Shown: positions 36,485 through 45,198 of the stretch, piece by piece
Numbering within the stretch: the stretch's first letter is position 1
Layout of the letters: every line of letters starts with the position of its first letter
NCBI GenBank assembly: GCA_017164015.1
Contig: CP071065.1
Span: 8,027,501 to 8,091,500 of the forward strand
Source of the DNA: Nostoc sp. UHCC 0702
GTDB taxonomy: Bacteria > Cyanobacteriota > Cyanobacteriia > Cyanobacteriales > Nostocaceae
Direction of reading: 5' to 3'
Length of the DNA: 64,000 nucleotides
Notes under the pieces: generated by a model
Databases searched by the model: none
What the model was told of the DNA's origin: nothing
Seen by the model: the letters and a program-made list of their open reading frames with translations, nothing else
Position numbers and translations under genes: made by a program

Positions 36485-36736
36485 TTAAAAACTATCTAAA
36501 TCATTATCAGAATATCCAGCACCTACAAGCGCAGGATTAGCAGCAGCTTGTTTTTTAATAAGTTCCATCAAAGCATTATTGCAGCGTTCCGTCAGTTCTG
36601 GATATTTATTTGCTATCCATTCAAGTTCTGTCACACCACAAGGATTACTAATATCAAAACCCAGTTCTATTAATTCTTCAGTGTGCTTCAATGCGAGTTT
36701 GAAAATTCCCTCAAAATCAATAAATTCTTCATACAT
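36485..36736 (-). CDS. Small acidic protein of unknown function
   Basis: An 83-residue protein, rich in Glu and Asp, with repeated short helices (KLALKHTEELIELGFD, RCNNALMELIKK). No known motif. It begins with ATG preceded by a plausible spacer and follows the next minus-strand gene by 94 bp, so it may be in the same operon as the candidate nuclease. Confidence 0.55.
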   Translation of the reverse strand: MYEEFIDFEGIFKLALKHTEELIELGFDISNPCGVTELEWIANKYPELTERCNNALMELIKKQAAANPALVGAGYSDNDLDSF

Positions 36737-36830
36737 AGTTACAAAAATCCTTAATGTTTATTAAATATTGAGTTCGGATCTTTAATCTATTTCAATTCAG
36801 TCTTTAAACACTATTATAAATCTATATAAA

Positions 36831-37355
36831 TTATTGCTCCTGGGCTAGCCTCTGAATATAGGCTATTATTTCCTCTTTGCTGATTATTACCTCTGGTGGT
36901 ACAAGCCAGCTTGGGTAAAGATATACTGTATAACCTAACTGACTGGTTTTGCGCTTATCTACTATCTTGCCCCAACGTTCAGGAAAGATAAACCAACGAG
37001 TACTCAGCCGAGTTGGAGGAATAGCACCCCATGCAAGTCTAGTTGCTGAACAATACCAGATAATGGCGGATGGAGGGTTAACCCATTGCTTGCTTTCAAC
37101 TTCGCCACACATCCAGCCTCGATAGCCAACAGGTAGAACTCTAGGATTTTCAACCCGACTTGATACGCTTTTGACTGATATCCAAAATAACTTACGCTGA
37201 TTATCATTCTTATAAACTGGAATATCTTCATCAGTACCAAATTGAGTAATTATAGACTCTCCAGCATTGATACCACGATTTATTAACCCTGTGCGAACTA
37301 TTTCAACTGCACGTTTTCCTTCGGCTAAAAATTTTTCCCAGTCAGATGAGGACAT
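36831..37355 (-). CDS. Unknown protein, candidate restriction endonuclease
   Basis: A 174-residue protein with no family that I recognise. A possible PD-(D/E)XK core is Asp42-Glu43-Asp44 ahead of Ser60-Val61-Lys62 in the beta-strand KLFWISVKS, a form seen in some restriction enzymes. The C-terminal half is rich in Trp and aromatic residues (WFIFPERWGKIVDKRK). It diverges from a C5 DNA methyltransferase with 132 bp between the starts, the usual layout of a type II restriction-modification pair. The nuclease role is an inference from position and the weak motif. Confidence 0.6.
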   Translation of the reverse strand: MSSSDWEKFLAEGKRAVEIVRTGLINRGINAGESIITQFGTDEDIPVYKNDNQRKLFWISVKSVSSRVENPRVLPVGYRGWMCGEVESKQWVNPPSAIIWYCSATRLAWGAIPPTRLSTRWFIFPERWGKIVDKRKTSQLGYTVYLYPSWLVPPEVIISKEEIIAYIQRLAQEQ

Positions 37356-37487
37356 AATTAAATTATAATTAATTTTCTACTCAAATTGTTTGTGCCATTA
37401 ATTCCTAAATTAAGATATTTACTTGTTCAATTTTAAGTGATTAATATTTCACTTTATCACATATTTTTAGTAAAAAATGGTTATCGA

Positions 37488-38663
37488 ATGAGCGATTGCC
37501 CTTGTATTTTCTCTTTTTTTGCTGGTTCTGGTTTTCTTGATTTAGGTTTTGATAATAGCGGTTTTAACGTTGTTTATGTCAGTGAAATTTTTCCCCAATT
37601 CATGTCAGCGTATCGCTATTCACGCGAGGTTCTCAATTTCCCATTGCCAGAATATGGATATCATGAGGGGGAAGCAGGAGATATAACTAAACTTACCGAA
37701 GGAATACAAGCACAACGCCTCTGGGAGTTAATACAAAACTGTCGCAAATCTCATCATATTTTGGGCTTTATTGGTGCCCCTCCTTGTCCTGATTTTTCTA
37801 TTGGCGGTAAAAATAGAGGACACTTAGGCGATAATGGGAAACTTTCTGCTGCTTATGTTGAATTAATTTGTCGTAATCTTCCTGATTTCTTTTTATTCGA
37901 GAATGTTAAGGGTTTATGGAGAACGATAAAACATCGTTTATTTTATGAATCTCTTAAACAAAAATTACAGCAAGCAGGCTATATATTAACAGAACGATTA
38001 ATTAATGCTATTGAATACGGTGTCCCTCAAGATAGGGATAGAATTATTCTCGTTGGTTTCCGAAAGAATTTTATCAAGGATATGGGTATAAAAATTGGTA
38101 GTGATCAGTTACTACCTGAAGCGGATTTTTCTTGGAATAAACAGATTTTATATCTTCAAGAAAAAGTTTTTTCTTATCCTTGGTCTAAGTGTGAACCATT
38201 CCAACAAGATTCTATATTGCCTTGTCCTGATAATATTCCTCAAGAACTAACAGTTGAATACTGGTTTAGAAAAAATGATGTGCTGAATCATCCTAATGGT
38301 AGACATTATTTTCAACCAAGAGCAGGTATCATCAAATTCGCTGCTATTGATGAAGGAGATGATTCTAAGAAGTCCTTCAAACGTCTTCACAGATGGCGTT
38401 ACTCTCCAACAGCTTGTTACGGAAATAATGAAGTACATTTACATCCCTACAAAATCCGTCGAATTTCTGTAGCTGAAGCTTTAGCCATACAATCTTTGCC
38501 AGCAAATTTTGTGCTTCCAGAAAATATGTCACTCACCAATATGTTTAAAACTATTGGTAATGGTGTACCCTATTTGGCATCAAAGGCGTTAGCTCAAACT
38601 ATTCTTGACTTCCTAGCAATTTACACAAAAAATGCTGGGGAACTGACTCAGCTTACTATTAAA
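37488..38663 (+). CDS. DNA (cytosine-5-)-methyltransferase
   Basis: A C5 methyltransferase of about 391 residues. SAM-binding motif I is FFAGSGFLDLGF (10-21), the catalytic Cys100 lies in GAPPCPDFS, motif VI is FLFENVKGL, motif VIII contains YGVPQDRDRIILVGF, and motif X is MFKTIGNGVPYLASKALA. The variable region between (about 225-300) sets the target, which cannot be read. The ATG at 37488 before SDCPCIFSFF is preferred over the GTG at 37437. It is probably the methylase of a restriction-modification system with the divergent gene. Confidence 0.92.
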
Positions 38664-38844
38664 TAATGTTAATTTAAATACCTAGTTAACTTAAGGATAC
38701 CTGCGAAATCAGCCTGTGAGACTATGCCAGAAGCCTGTTTTCAGAATAAACTCGTAATAAATCTGGTTTAGATGGTTTAATATATATATAAGAAATGTTT
38801 TAATTTTTTATAAAGTTTAATAATCAATACTTGGTAAAAAAACG

Positions 38845-39525
38845 ATGGCAGCAGACTATCCAAACATTGATATTGCGCCATTTATAGACCACGCCCTATT
38901 AACGCCAACGGCTACCCCAGAGCAAGTTGAACAATGGTGTGAAGAAGCATACAGATTTAATTTTGCGGCTGTTTGCTTGTATCCTGCTTATGTCAAGCAA
39001 GCAGCAGAACTTCTCCACGGTAAGAACCCAAAAGTCTGTACGGTGATTGGTTTTCCTAGTGGAGCAACGACTTCAGCAGTCAAGCTTTATGAAGCTCAAG
39101 AAGCAGCGGAAAATGGAGCTACTGAGTTGGATGTAGTCATCAATTTAGGCTACTTAAAAGCTGGTAAAACTGAGCAAGTTCACCAAGAGATTGCGGCAAT
39201 TTGCGAAGAGACTGGACAAACTGTCAAGGTGATTTTAGAAACTAACCTGCTGACAGATGCGGAGAAAAAAATAGCAGCAGAAATATCTATGGATGCAGGA
39301 GCAGCATTCTTGAAAACCAATACAGGTTGGAGTGGTGGTGCAACTGTGGCGGATGTACGGCTGTTAAAGGAACTGACGCGAGAAAGGGTAGGAATTAAGG
39401 CAGCAGGGGGTATCCGCACTCACAATCAAGCCTTGGATTTGATTTTAGCAGGTGCTACTAGATTAGGCACTTCTCGCGGCATTGATTTGATCCGTCAGCG
39501 CGATAACCTGGAAAAGGGTGAATAG
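38845..39525 (+). CDS. deoC: Deoxyribose-phosphate aldolase
   Basis: DeoC splits 2-deoxyribose-5-phosphate into glyceraldehyde-3-phosphate and acetaldehyde in deoxynucleoside breakdown. In the 226-residue TIM barrel, Asp96 (TELDVVIN), the Schiff-base Lys157 (AFLKTNTGW) and Lys185 (VGIKAAGGI) are present. Length is normal. It precedes recO on the same strand across a repeat-filled spacer of 150 bp. Confidence 0.95.
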   Translation: MAADYPNIDIAPFIDHALLTPTATPEQVEQWCEEAYRFNFAAVCLYPAYVKQAAELLHGKNPKVCTVIGFPSGATTSAVKLYEAQEAAENGATELDVVINLGYLKAGKTEQVHQEIAAICEETGQTVKVILETNLLTDAEKKIAAEISMDAGAAFLKTNTGWSGGATVADVRLLKELTRERVGIKAAGGIRTHNQALDLILAGATRLGTSRGIDLIRQRDNLEKGE

Positions 39526-39529
39526 TCAG

Positions 39530-39673
39530 TTGTCAGGTGTCAGTTGTGAGCCAGTGCGGTCTTGGGGGTTTCCCCCATGAGCAACTGGCAAACCCGAAGG
39601 GTCAGTTGTCCTAACTAATGACTAATGACTAATGACCAATGGCTAATGACCAATGACTAATGACTAATGATTA
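39530..39673. repeat. Dispersed repeat plus heptamer array between deoC and recO
   Basis: 39540-39605 carries gagccagtgcggtcttgggg and a palindromic ggggg-ccccc part, related to 60400-60450. From 39612 the heptamer tgactaa and variants run to the recO start codon. Confidence 0.85.
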
Positions 39674-40597
39674 ATGAGTAGAACCTATAAAGCAACTGGA
39701 ATTAATCTCAAAAGCCAAGCACTGGGAGAATCGGACAGGATAGTGACAATTTTGACACGCGAATTTGGTTTGATTCGAGCAGTTGCTCCAGGCTCACGCA
39801 AGCACAACTCTAGCCTTGGCGGTAGGAGTGGGATGTTTGTAGTGAATGAACTGCTGATTGCCAAAGGGCGATCGCTTGATAAAATTACTCAAGCACAAAC
39901 ACTAAAAACTTATCCAGGTCTGGCTAAAGATTTGGGAAAACTCTCTGCTGGTCAGTATTTAGCAGAAATAGTACTGTGTCAGGCTTTGAGCGAACAACCC
40001 CAAGAAGAACTTTATGAGTTATTCAATGAACATCTCCATCGGTTAGAAGCATTACCCAGCACAGAGACATTTGGTATTTATGCACATCTAGCTCATGGAG
40101 TATTTCACCTTTTAGCTTTAGCAGGACTAACACCTCAAGTACAAGTCTGTTGCCTGACTCAACAACCCCTACAACCGGATCTGAAAGACCCTAACTGGGA
40201 AGTAGGATTTAGTATCCCCGCAGGTGGTATGGTTTCCTTAGATGCTTGGGAACGCTTGCGAAGAGAGGGGAAAATTGGCACAGACAGAGAAAATTCAAAG
40301 CTCACCCAATTACCTAATCACCCAATCACAGAATCGCCCCAAATATCTAGTTACCAAACAGTTGCCCATAGACAAGAGATACCAGTGATTTCTGGTCGCC
40401 TGAGTGCTACAGAACTAGCTATGTTCCAACAGCTCTCACAACCAGAGATAATGCAAATAAATGCAGCCAAAGATGATGGCTGGTTATCTGTTGAGCAGAT
40501 TTTGCGCCAGTATGCTCAATATCATTTAGGTCGCCCCATTCGCTCTGCTACCTTGATAGACTCTTATTTTGCTGCCAACCATGATGCAACCGTCTGA
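39674..40597 (+). CDS. recO: DNA repair protein RecO
   Basis: RecO works with RecF and RecR to load RecA in gap repair. The 307-residue protein has the N-terminal OB fold (KATGINLKSQALGESDRIVTILT) and the helical C-terminal part with VCCLTQQPL where a Cys cluster lies in other bacteria. The stretch near residues 200-230 (NSKLTQLPNHPITESPQ) is low in complexity and longer than usual. The start ATG directly abuts the heptamer array, and no Shine-Dalgarno is visible. It overlaps the MFS gene. Confidence 0.9.
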   Translation: MSRTYKATGINLKSQALGESDRIVTILTREFGLIRAVAPGSRKHNSSLGGRSGMFVVNELLIAKGRSLDKITQAQTLKTYPGLAKDLGKLSAGQYLAEIVLCQALSEQPQEELYELFNEHLHRLEALPSTETFGIYAHLAHGVFHLLALAGLTPQVQVCCLTQQPLQPDLKDPNWEVGFSIPAGGMVSLDAWERLRREGKIGTDRENSKLTQLPNHPITESPQISSYQTVAHRQEIPVISGRLSATELAMFQQLSQPEIMQINAAKDDGWLSVEQILRQYAQYHLGRPIRSATLIDSYFAANHDATV

Positions 40598-42215
40598 TTT
40601 GGATAGAAAAATCCTACCTTTGTCACCAAGCCACGCCAAAAAACAGAATAGGGCATCAGCTCCTACAGTTACAAATCACCTAAGTGCTGTTCCCAAATCT
40701 ACACCCAGTCCAATCAACCGCCATGAAATGTCCTCAGCAGATGTTTCTACTGAGCAACATGCGACATTGGAAATACCCAAAAACGATGTGTCCAGGCAAT
40801 GCGAAAAACCAGTTGATGACCAATTAACCACTGCTGAGGCTTCTAGCAATGGACAGTTGCCAGCATCCCATACCACAGAAAAAGAACCAGCGCAATTAAA
40901 TGCATCTGGTGATGGTGGAGAAGCATCAGGGAATGTAAAACAGTATGGGTTTTTACCCGTATTAAAAAATCCTAATTTTCTGGCTCTTTGGGGCGGTCAA
41001 GTTTTTTGCCAACTGGCAGATAAAGTATATTTAGTGCTGATGATTGCCTTAATTAACACTCAGTTTCAGGGCAGTAATCAAAGCATTAGTGGTTGGGTAT
41101 CAGCATTGATGATGGCGTTCACAATTCCCGCTGTGCTGTTTGGTTCTGTGGCTGGTGTGTTTGTGGATCGCTGGTCGAAAAAGGCTGTACTGGTGGCAAC
41201 AAATGCCTGGCGTGGCATCTTAGTTTTAGCAATTCCCTTTTTGTTGTGGTTAACTCATGATTGGCAACCCATAGGAATGTTGCCAGTGGGTTTTGTGATT
41301 ATTCTGGGTGTGACTTTTTTAGTTTCCACACTAACGCAGTTTTTTGCACCAGCAGAACAGGCAGCAATTCCTTTAGTGGTGGAAGAACAGCACTTACTTT
41401 CAGCTAATTCTTTATACACAACAACGATGATGGCATCGGTGATTGTTGGGTTTGCCGTTGGAGAACCATTGTTAGCGATCGCCGATCAACTTTGGCTAGT
41501 ACTTGGTGGGCATAATGCATTGGGCAAAGAAATTTTAGTGGGTGGCAGTTATGCGATCGCGGGCATAATTTTATTGCTGTTAGTGACTCGCGAAAAACAC
41601 CACGATGAAGACACAGAATTCCCTCACGTTTTCTCTGATTTGCGCGATGGTTTCGGCTACCTGAAAGCCAATCATCACGTCCGCAATGCTTTACTGCAAC
41701 TAATTATTTTGTTCTCTGTCTTTGCAGCATTAACTGTTCTCGCCGTTCGCATGGCAGAAATCATTCCTAACTTAAAAGCTTCCCAATTTGGATTTTTATT
41801 AGCAGCTGGTGGTGTTGGCATTGCTGCAGGAGCAACAATTCTCGGTCAGTTCGGACAGCGCTTTTCCTATACACAATTAAGCCTGTGCGGTTGTGTAGGT
41901 ATGACAGCATCTCTAATTGGTCTTTCTATATTTACTACACAGCTATGGATAGTCCTGCTGCTGATAGGGCTGTTGGGTATCTTTGGCGCATTAGTGGGTA
42001 TTCCCATGCAGACAGCAATTCAAACAGAAACCCCAGCAGATATGCGGGGTAAAGTTTTTGGTTTGCAAAATAATGTGATTAATATTGCCCTTTCTTTGCC
42101 TTTAGCCTTGGCAGGTGTAGCGGAAACCTTTGTGGGATTACAAGCAGTGTTTTTGGGATTGGCTGCGATCGTCTTTTCCGGAATAATATTAACTTGGTAT
42201 AACTCCCGTGAGTAA
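40581..42215 (+). CDS. MFS transporter with long hydrophilic N-terminus
   Basis: A 544-residue protein. The first 115 residues are polar, rich in Ser, Thr and Pro, without motif. The rest has about twelve membrane helices and the MFS loop GVFVDRWSKKAVLV, as in the MFS_3/DHA-like group of efflux proteins. Its substrate is unknown. The ATG at 40581 overlaps recO by 17 bases; a TTG four codons earlier is also possible. Coupling with recO looks positional. Confidence 0.85.
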   Translation: MMQPSDLDRKILPLSPSHAKKQNRASAPTVTNHLSAVPKSTPSPINRHEMSSADVSTEQHATLEIPKNDVSRQCEKPVDDQLTTAEASSNGQLPASHTTEKEPAQLNASGDGGEASGNVKQYGFLPVLKNPNFLALWGGQVFCQLADKVYLVLMIALINTQFQGSNQSISGWVSALMMAFTIPAVLFGSVAGVFVDRWSKKAVLVATNAWRGILVLAIPFLLWLTHDWQPIGMLPVGFVIILGVTFLVSTLTQFFAPAEQAAIPLVVEEQHLLSANSLYTTTMMASVIVGFAVGEPLLAIADQLWLVLGGHNALGKEILVGGSYAIAGIILLLLVTREKHHDEDTEFPHVFSDLRDGFGYLKANHHVRNALLQLIILFSVFAALTVLAVRMAEIIPNLKASQFGFLLAAGGVGIAAGATILGQFGQRFSYTQLSLCGCVGMTASLIGLSIFTTQLWIVLLLIGLLGIFGALVGIPMQTAIQTETPADMRGKVFGLQNNVINIALSLPLALAGVAETFVGLQAVFLGLAAIVFSGIILTWYNSRE

Positions 42216-42568
42216 TATGAAATCATCATAAGTTATTATTAACTACCTTGTCATCATCACTAATTTACTTAAAGCTTTTGCTTTCGTGGTAAACTGAATC
42301 CAGAAAAATTGATGATAAACTTGACGGCTAGCATTTGATAGAAATCAGAAAAAGTTTTTATCAATGTATAACCTAAACAAGTGATTAAGTAGGCAAAATA
42401 AGCCGTAAATGCGCTGATAAAATTAGCGCGAAATTTCGCTTTTTTGATTGGGTAAGGCGGGATTTTATGATAGATAAAAAGTCAGGAAGTGCAACGGCAT
42501 AAAAAATAAACAATCAAGGATACGGAACTGTATAAATAAAACTTGCTCTTCTCAATAGCTAATAAAGA
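42216..42568. other. Intergenic region
   Basis: AT-rich, with a weak stem agcgcgaaatttcgct followed by T6 at about 42427-42446 that may be a terminator. No gene seen. Confidence 0.45.
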
Positions 42569-43720
42569 ATGCGTATAGCCTGGATTGGAAAAAAATCACC
42601 CTTTTGTGGTAACGTTACTTACAGTCGAGAAGTTACAAATGCTTTGCTAGACCGGGGTCATGAAGTTAGCTTTCTTCACTTTGCCCAAGAAGAATCTGAA
42701 CCTGGTAACTGGCCAAATTTTCAAGAAGTTTCCCTACCTTTTATTTATAAGTCTCAGGTTTACACAATTCCGACTTTCAAAGCGACCAAGGTTTTAACAC
42801 AGTCGCTACGGCGTATTAAGCCTGATATAGTCCATGCTTCCTTAACCCTGTCTCCTCTTGACTTTGTTCTCCCAGAAATCTGTGAAGAATTAAATTTGCC
42901 CCTAATTGCCACTTTCCACACACCATTTGCAGGGAAGGGGGCAAAACTTATATCGGGAACACAACTTTTGGCTTATCAACTCTACGCGCCTTTTTTGGGT
43001 AACTACGATCGCGTGATTGTATTTTCTCAAATTCAGCGAGAACTTTTGGCGCGGATGGGTGTAAAAGAAGAAAATATTGCTGTGATTCCCAACGGTGTAG
43101 ATACTGTCAAATACTCTCCTGGCCCTTCCACAGTCAAAGCAGAATTCCAAGCCGAACGCTTGTTTGTCTATCAAGGTCGCATCGCCCCAGAAAAAAACGT
43201 CGAACCCCTGCTGCGTGCTTGGAAGCAGTCGGAGATGGCAGCTGGTAGTAAGTTGCTGATTGTGGGTGATGGCCCTTTGAAGCCATCTTTAGAACCATTT
43301 TATGATTCGGAATACAACATTACTTGGTTGGGTTTTGTTGCTGATGAAGACCGCCGCATCGAGATATTACGGGGTGCAGATGTATTTATTTTGCCATCGT
43401 TGGTAGAGGGTTTATCGTTGTCTTTGTTAGAGGCAATGTCATGTGGATTGGCTTGTTTAGCAACTGATGTGGGTGCAGATGGAGAGGTGTTGGAAAAAGG
43501 AGCAGGGGTAGTTTTAAATACCAAGACGGTGCGATCGCAGTTAAAAACTCTGTTGCCATTATTCCAAGACCATCCTGAGTTAACAACTGTGTTGGGGCAA
43601 AAAGCTAGAAACCGCGTTTTAGAACGCTATACCCTCAGCAATAATATTACTTCGTTGGAAGAATTGTATCGGGAAGTTTTAGCACAACGACGACCAGTGC
43701 GACTAAGTTGGGGGGCGTAG
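42569..43720 (+). CDS. Glycosyltransferase family 4
   Basis: A 383-residue GT-B enzyme. The N-terminal half has the GT4 start RIAWIGKKSPFCGNVTYSREV and IVHASLTLSPLDF. The donor half has VIPNGVDTVKYSP, FVYQGRIAPEKNVEPLL, IVGDGPLKPSLE and FILPSLVEGLSLSLLEAMSCG with the nucleotide-sugar-binding Glu. Probably makes a glycolipid or surface polysaccharide; the acceptor is unknown. A terminator follows. Confidence 0.9.
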   Translation: MRIAWIGKKSPFCGNVTYSREVTNALLDRGHEVSFLHFAQEESEPGNWPNFQEVSLPFIYKSQVYTIPTFKATKVLTQSLRRIKPDIVHASLTLSPLDFVLPEICEELNLPLIATFHTPFAGKGAKLISGTQLLAYQLYAPFLGNYDRVIVFSQIQRELLARMGVKEENIAVIPNGVDTVKYSPGPSTVKAEFQAERLFVYQGRIAPEKNVEPLLRAWKQSEMAAGSKLLIVGDGPLKPSLEPFYDSEYNITWLGFVADEDRRIEILRGADVFILPSLVEGLSLSLLEAMSCGLACLATDVGADGEVLEKGAGVVLNTKTVRSQLKTLLPLFQDHPELTTVLGQKARNRVLERYTLSNNITSLEELYREVLAQRRPVRLSWGA

Positions 43721-43729
43721 GGAAAAGTA

Positions 43730-43779
43730 AAAAATGCTTGTTATATCAAAGCTATAAATAAGTTATGACAAGCATTTTT
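43730..43779 (+). terminator. Terminator-like hairpin after the GT4 gene
   Basis: aaaaatgcttgt pairs with acaagcattttt across a 26-base loop that can fold further. The right arm ends in a T-run. Confidence 0.65.
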
Positions 43780-43918
43780 AACAGGTGCAAATAGGCACTA
43801 TTATTTATATTGCTGATACGCTCAAGCCTTTTGCTTGCAACTTTTATAAACAGTTATATACTTTTCAGTTGATAATATTGATTTACACTAATAGACTTCT
43901 TACATAAATATTTTTTTG

Positions 43919-43948
43919 TCTCACGCAAAGACGCAAAGACGCAAAGAA
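43919..43948. repeat. acgcaaag tandem repeat
   Basis: Three copies of acgcaaag in tctcacgcaaag context, the same opening as the copy at 35456. Confidence 0.8.
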
Positions 43949-44005
43949 AAGAAGGCTAAGAACGACTTTTGCTAGAAGTCTAATACATCTTTTTACTCTA
44001 TTAAC

Positions 44006-44800
44006 TCAGAAATGTTGAGCGTTGTTACTAAACTTTACAGCCCATCCTAAACTGGTTGGTTGTTCATAAACCCGCTTCAAAGTATTGACATCTCTAGGAG
44101 AAATAGGCGGTGGGTTGCGAACTTGAGAAAAGTATAAAGCATCAGTTTGTAGCGGACTATGCCCCCAAATTCCTAAAGCGTGGCCGAATTCGTGACGAAC
44201 AGCTGCGGTGAGATAATTACCTGTTTGGCTGGGACTCAATAAAATAGTGAAGCGGTGCAATAAAACGTTGTTGCTAGTGTATAAATCGTAAGTGGTTTGT
44301 GCGGAACGCGCACGGGTGATATTGCTACCCGGAGAAATTTGTAGAGGTGGGGCTTTTCGCACAATTGTAATATCAGCAATATCTGGCTGTGCAACTACTG
44401 TCAAAGGTAAATAAGCACTCCACTCTTGCACAGCTGACAAGACGGTATTCACCCAGGCTTCAGCCTGCTTTTCGTTAATTGTTTTTGGTGGTTCTATATA
44501 AACTCGAACGGGAAATTTTGACCAGACTAAATAACCCACTTGGGTTTGTTGAACTTCGGAAAAATAATTACCGCTGTTTGTTTTGTCTTCCCACTGCGCC
44601 AAGGTGGGCGGTAGGGGGTGGGGAGATAGAGTGTATTGTGGTGTTTTTGCCAATACAGCACTGGACTGGAAGTTAGCCAAAATAATTAGCAGCCCTGTGC
44701 CAATAGCTAAAACCAGAGCTGCTAGTAACCGCTTTTTTATTAAATTTTTCAGGACGCTAAATTTTGGGTGTTGGGTTCTTCCCATTTCCCTATTTTCCAT
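44006..44800 (-). CDS. Matrixin-like zinc metalloprotease, membrane-anchored or exported
   Basis: A 264-residue protein with a hydrophobic helix at about 25-43 (signal peptide or anchor) and a peptidase domain. The zinc motif HEFGHALGIWGHS starts at His203, with Glu204 as general base and His207; the third His is one place later than in the standard HExxHxxGxxH pattern, a form seen in some bacterial matrixins. PRDVNTLKRVYEQP ends the domain. It starts two bases beyond the secG stop codon and is likely co-transcribed with secG. Confidence 0.85.
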   Translation of the reverse strand: MENREMGRTQHPKFSVLKNLIKKRLLAALVLAIGTGLLIILANFQSSAVLAKTPQYTLSPHPLPPTLAQWEDKTNSGNYFSEVQQTQVGYLVWSKFPVRVYIEPPKTINEKQAEAWVNTVLSAVQEWSAYLPLTVVAQPDIADITIVRKAPPLQISPGSNITRARSAQTTYDLYTSNNVLLHRFTILLSPSQTGNYLTAAVRHEFGHALGIWGHSPLQTDALYFSQVRNPPPISPRDVNTLKRVYEQPTSLGWAVKFSNNAQHF

Positions 44801-44802
44801 CC

Positions 44803-45036
44803 TTATTTAGGCAACCAGCCTGCACTTAAAACTACTGTTAAACCGAGAAAAATTACTGTCAATGCCCAAGTAATTCGGTTCAAAGTATTTTCTGCGCTTT
44901 TGGTGCTGCTAAAAAGTTGAGCTTGTCCGCCAATTGCTCCAATACCATCACCTTTGGGGCTATGCAGCAACACCAAAACTATCAAAGCTAATGCGGAAAA
45001 TGCCCAAATGCCTTGCACAATATTAGTAACTGTCAT
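44803..45036 (-). CDS. secG: Preprotein translocase subunit SecG
   Basis: A 77-residue membrane protein with two helices (about 5-25 and 53-73) and the conserved loop LLHSPKGDGIGAIGGQAQLFSS. It assists SecYEG in protein export. The ATG at 45036 is chosen because the ten upstream residues do not fit the family. It lies downstream of gpmI across a heptamer array. Confidence 0.92.
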   Translation of the reverse strand: MTVTNIVQGIWAFSALALIVLVLLHSPKGDGIGAIGGQAQLFSSTKSAENTLNRITWALTVIFLGLTVVLSAGWLPK

Positions 45037-45090
45037 GGTAACAATCTCATTTATAACAAGTTTCAAAAACAGAAGTTGGGGTTTAAGAGT

Positions 45091-45127
45091 TGGGAGTTAG
45101 GAGTTAGGAGTTAGGAGTTAGGAGTTG
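45091..45127. repeat. ggagtta heptamer array
   Basis: About five copies of the heptamer ggagtta between gpmI and secG, partly complementary to cactcctaac copies at 45163-45195, so the transcript may fold. Confidence 0.85.
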
Positions 45128-45198
45128 ACAGTTAAAGGAATCTTAATTTTTAACTCTTCACTGTTCACTCCTAACTTTACTTCTTCACTCCTAACTTT

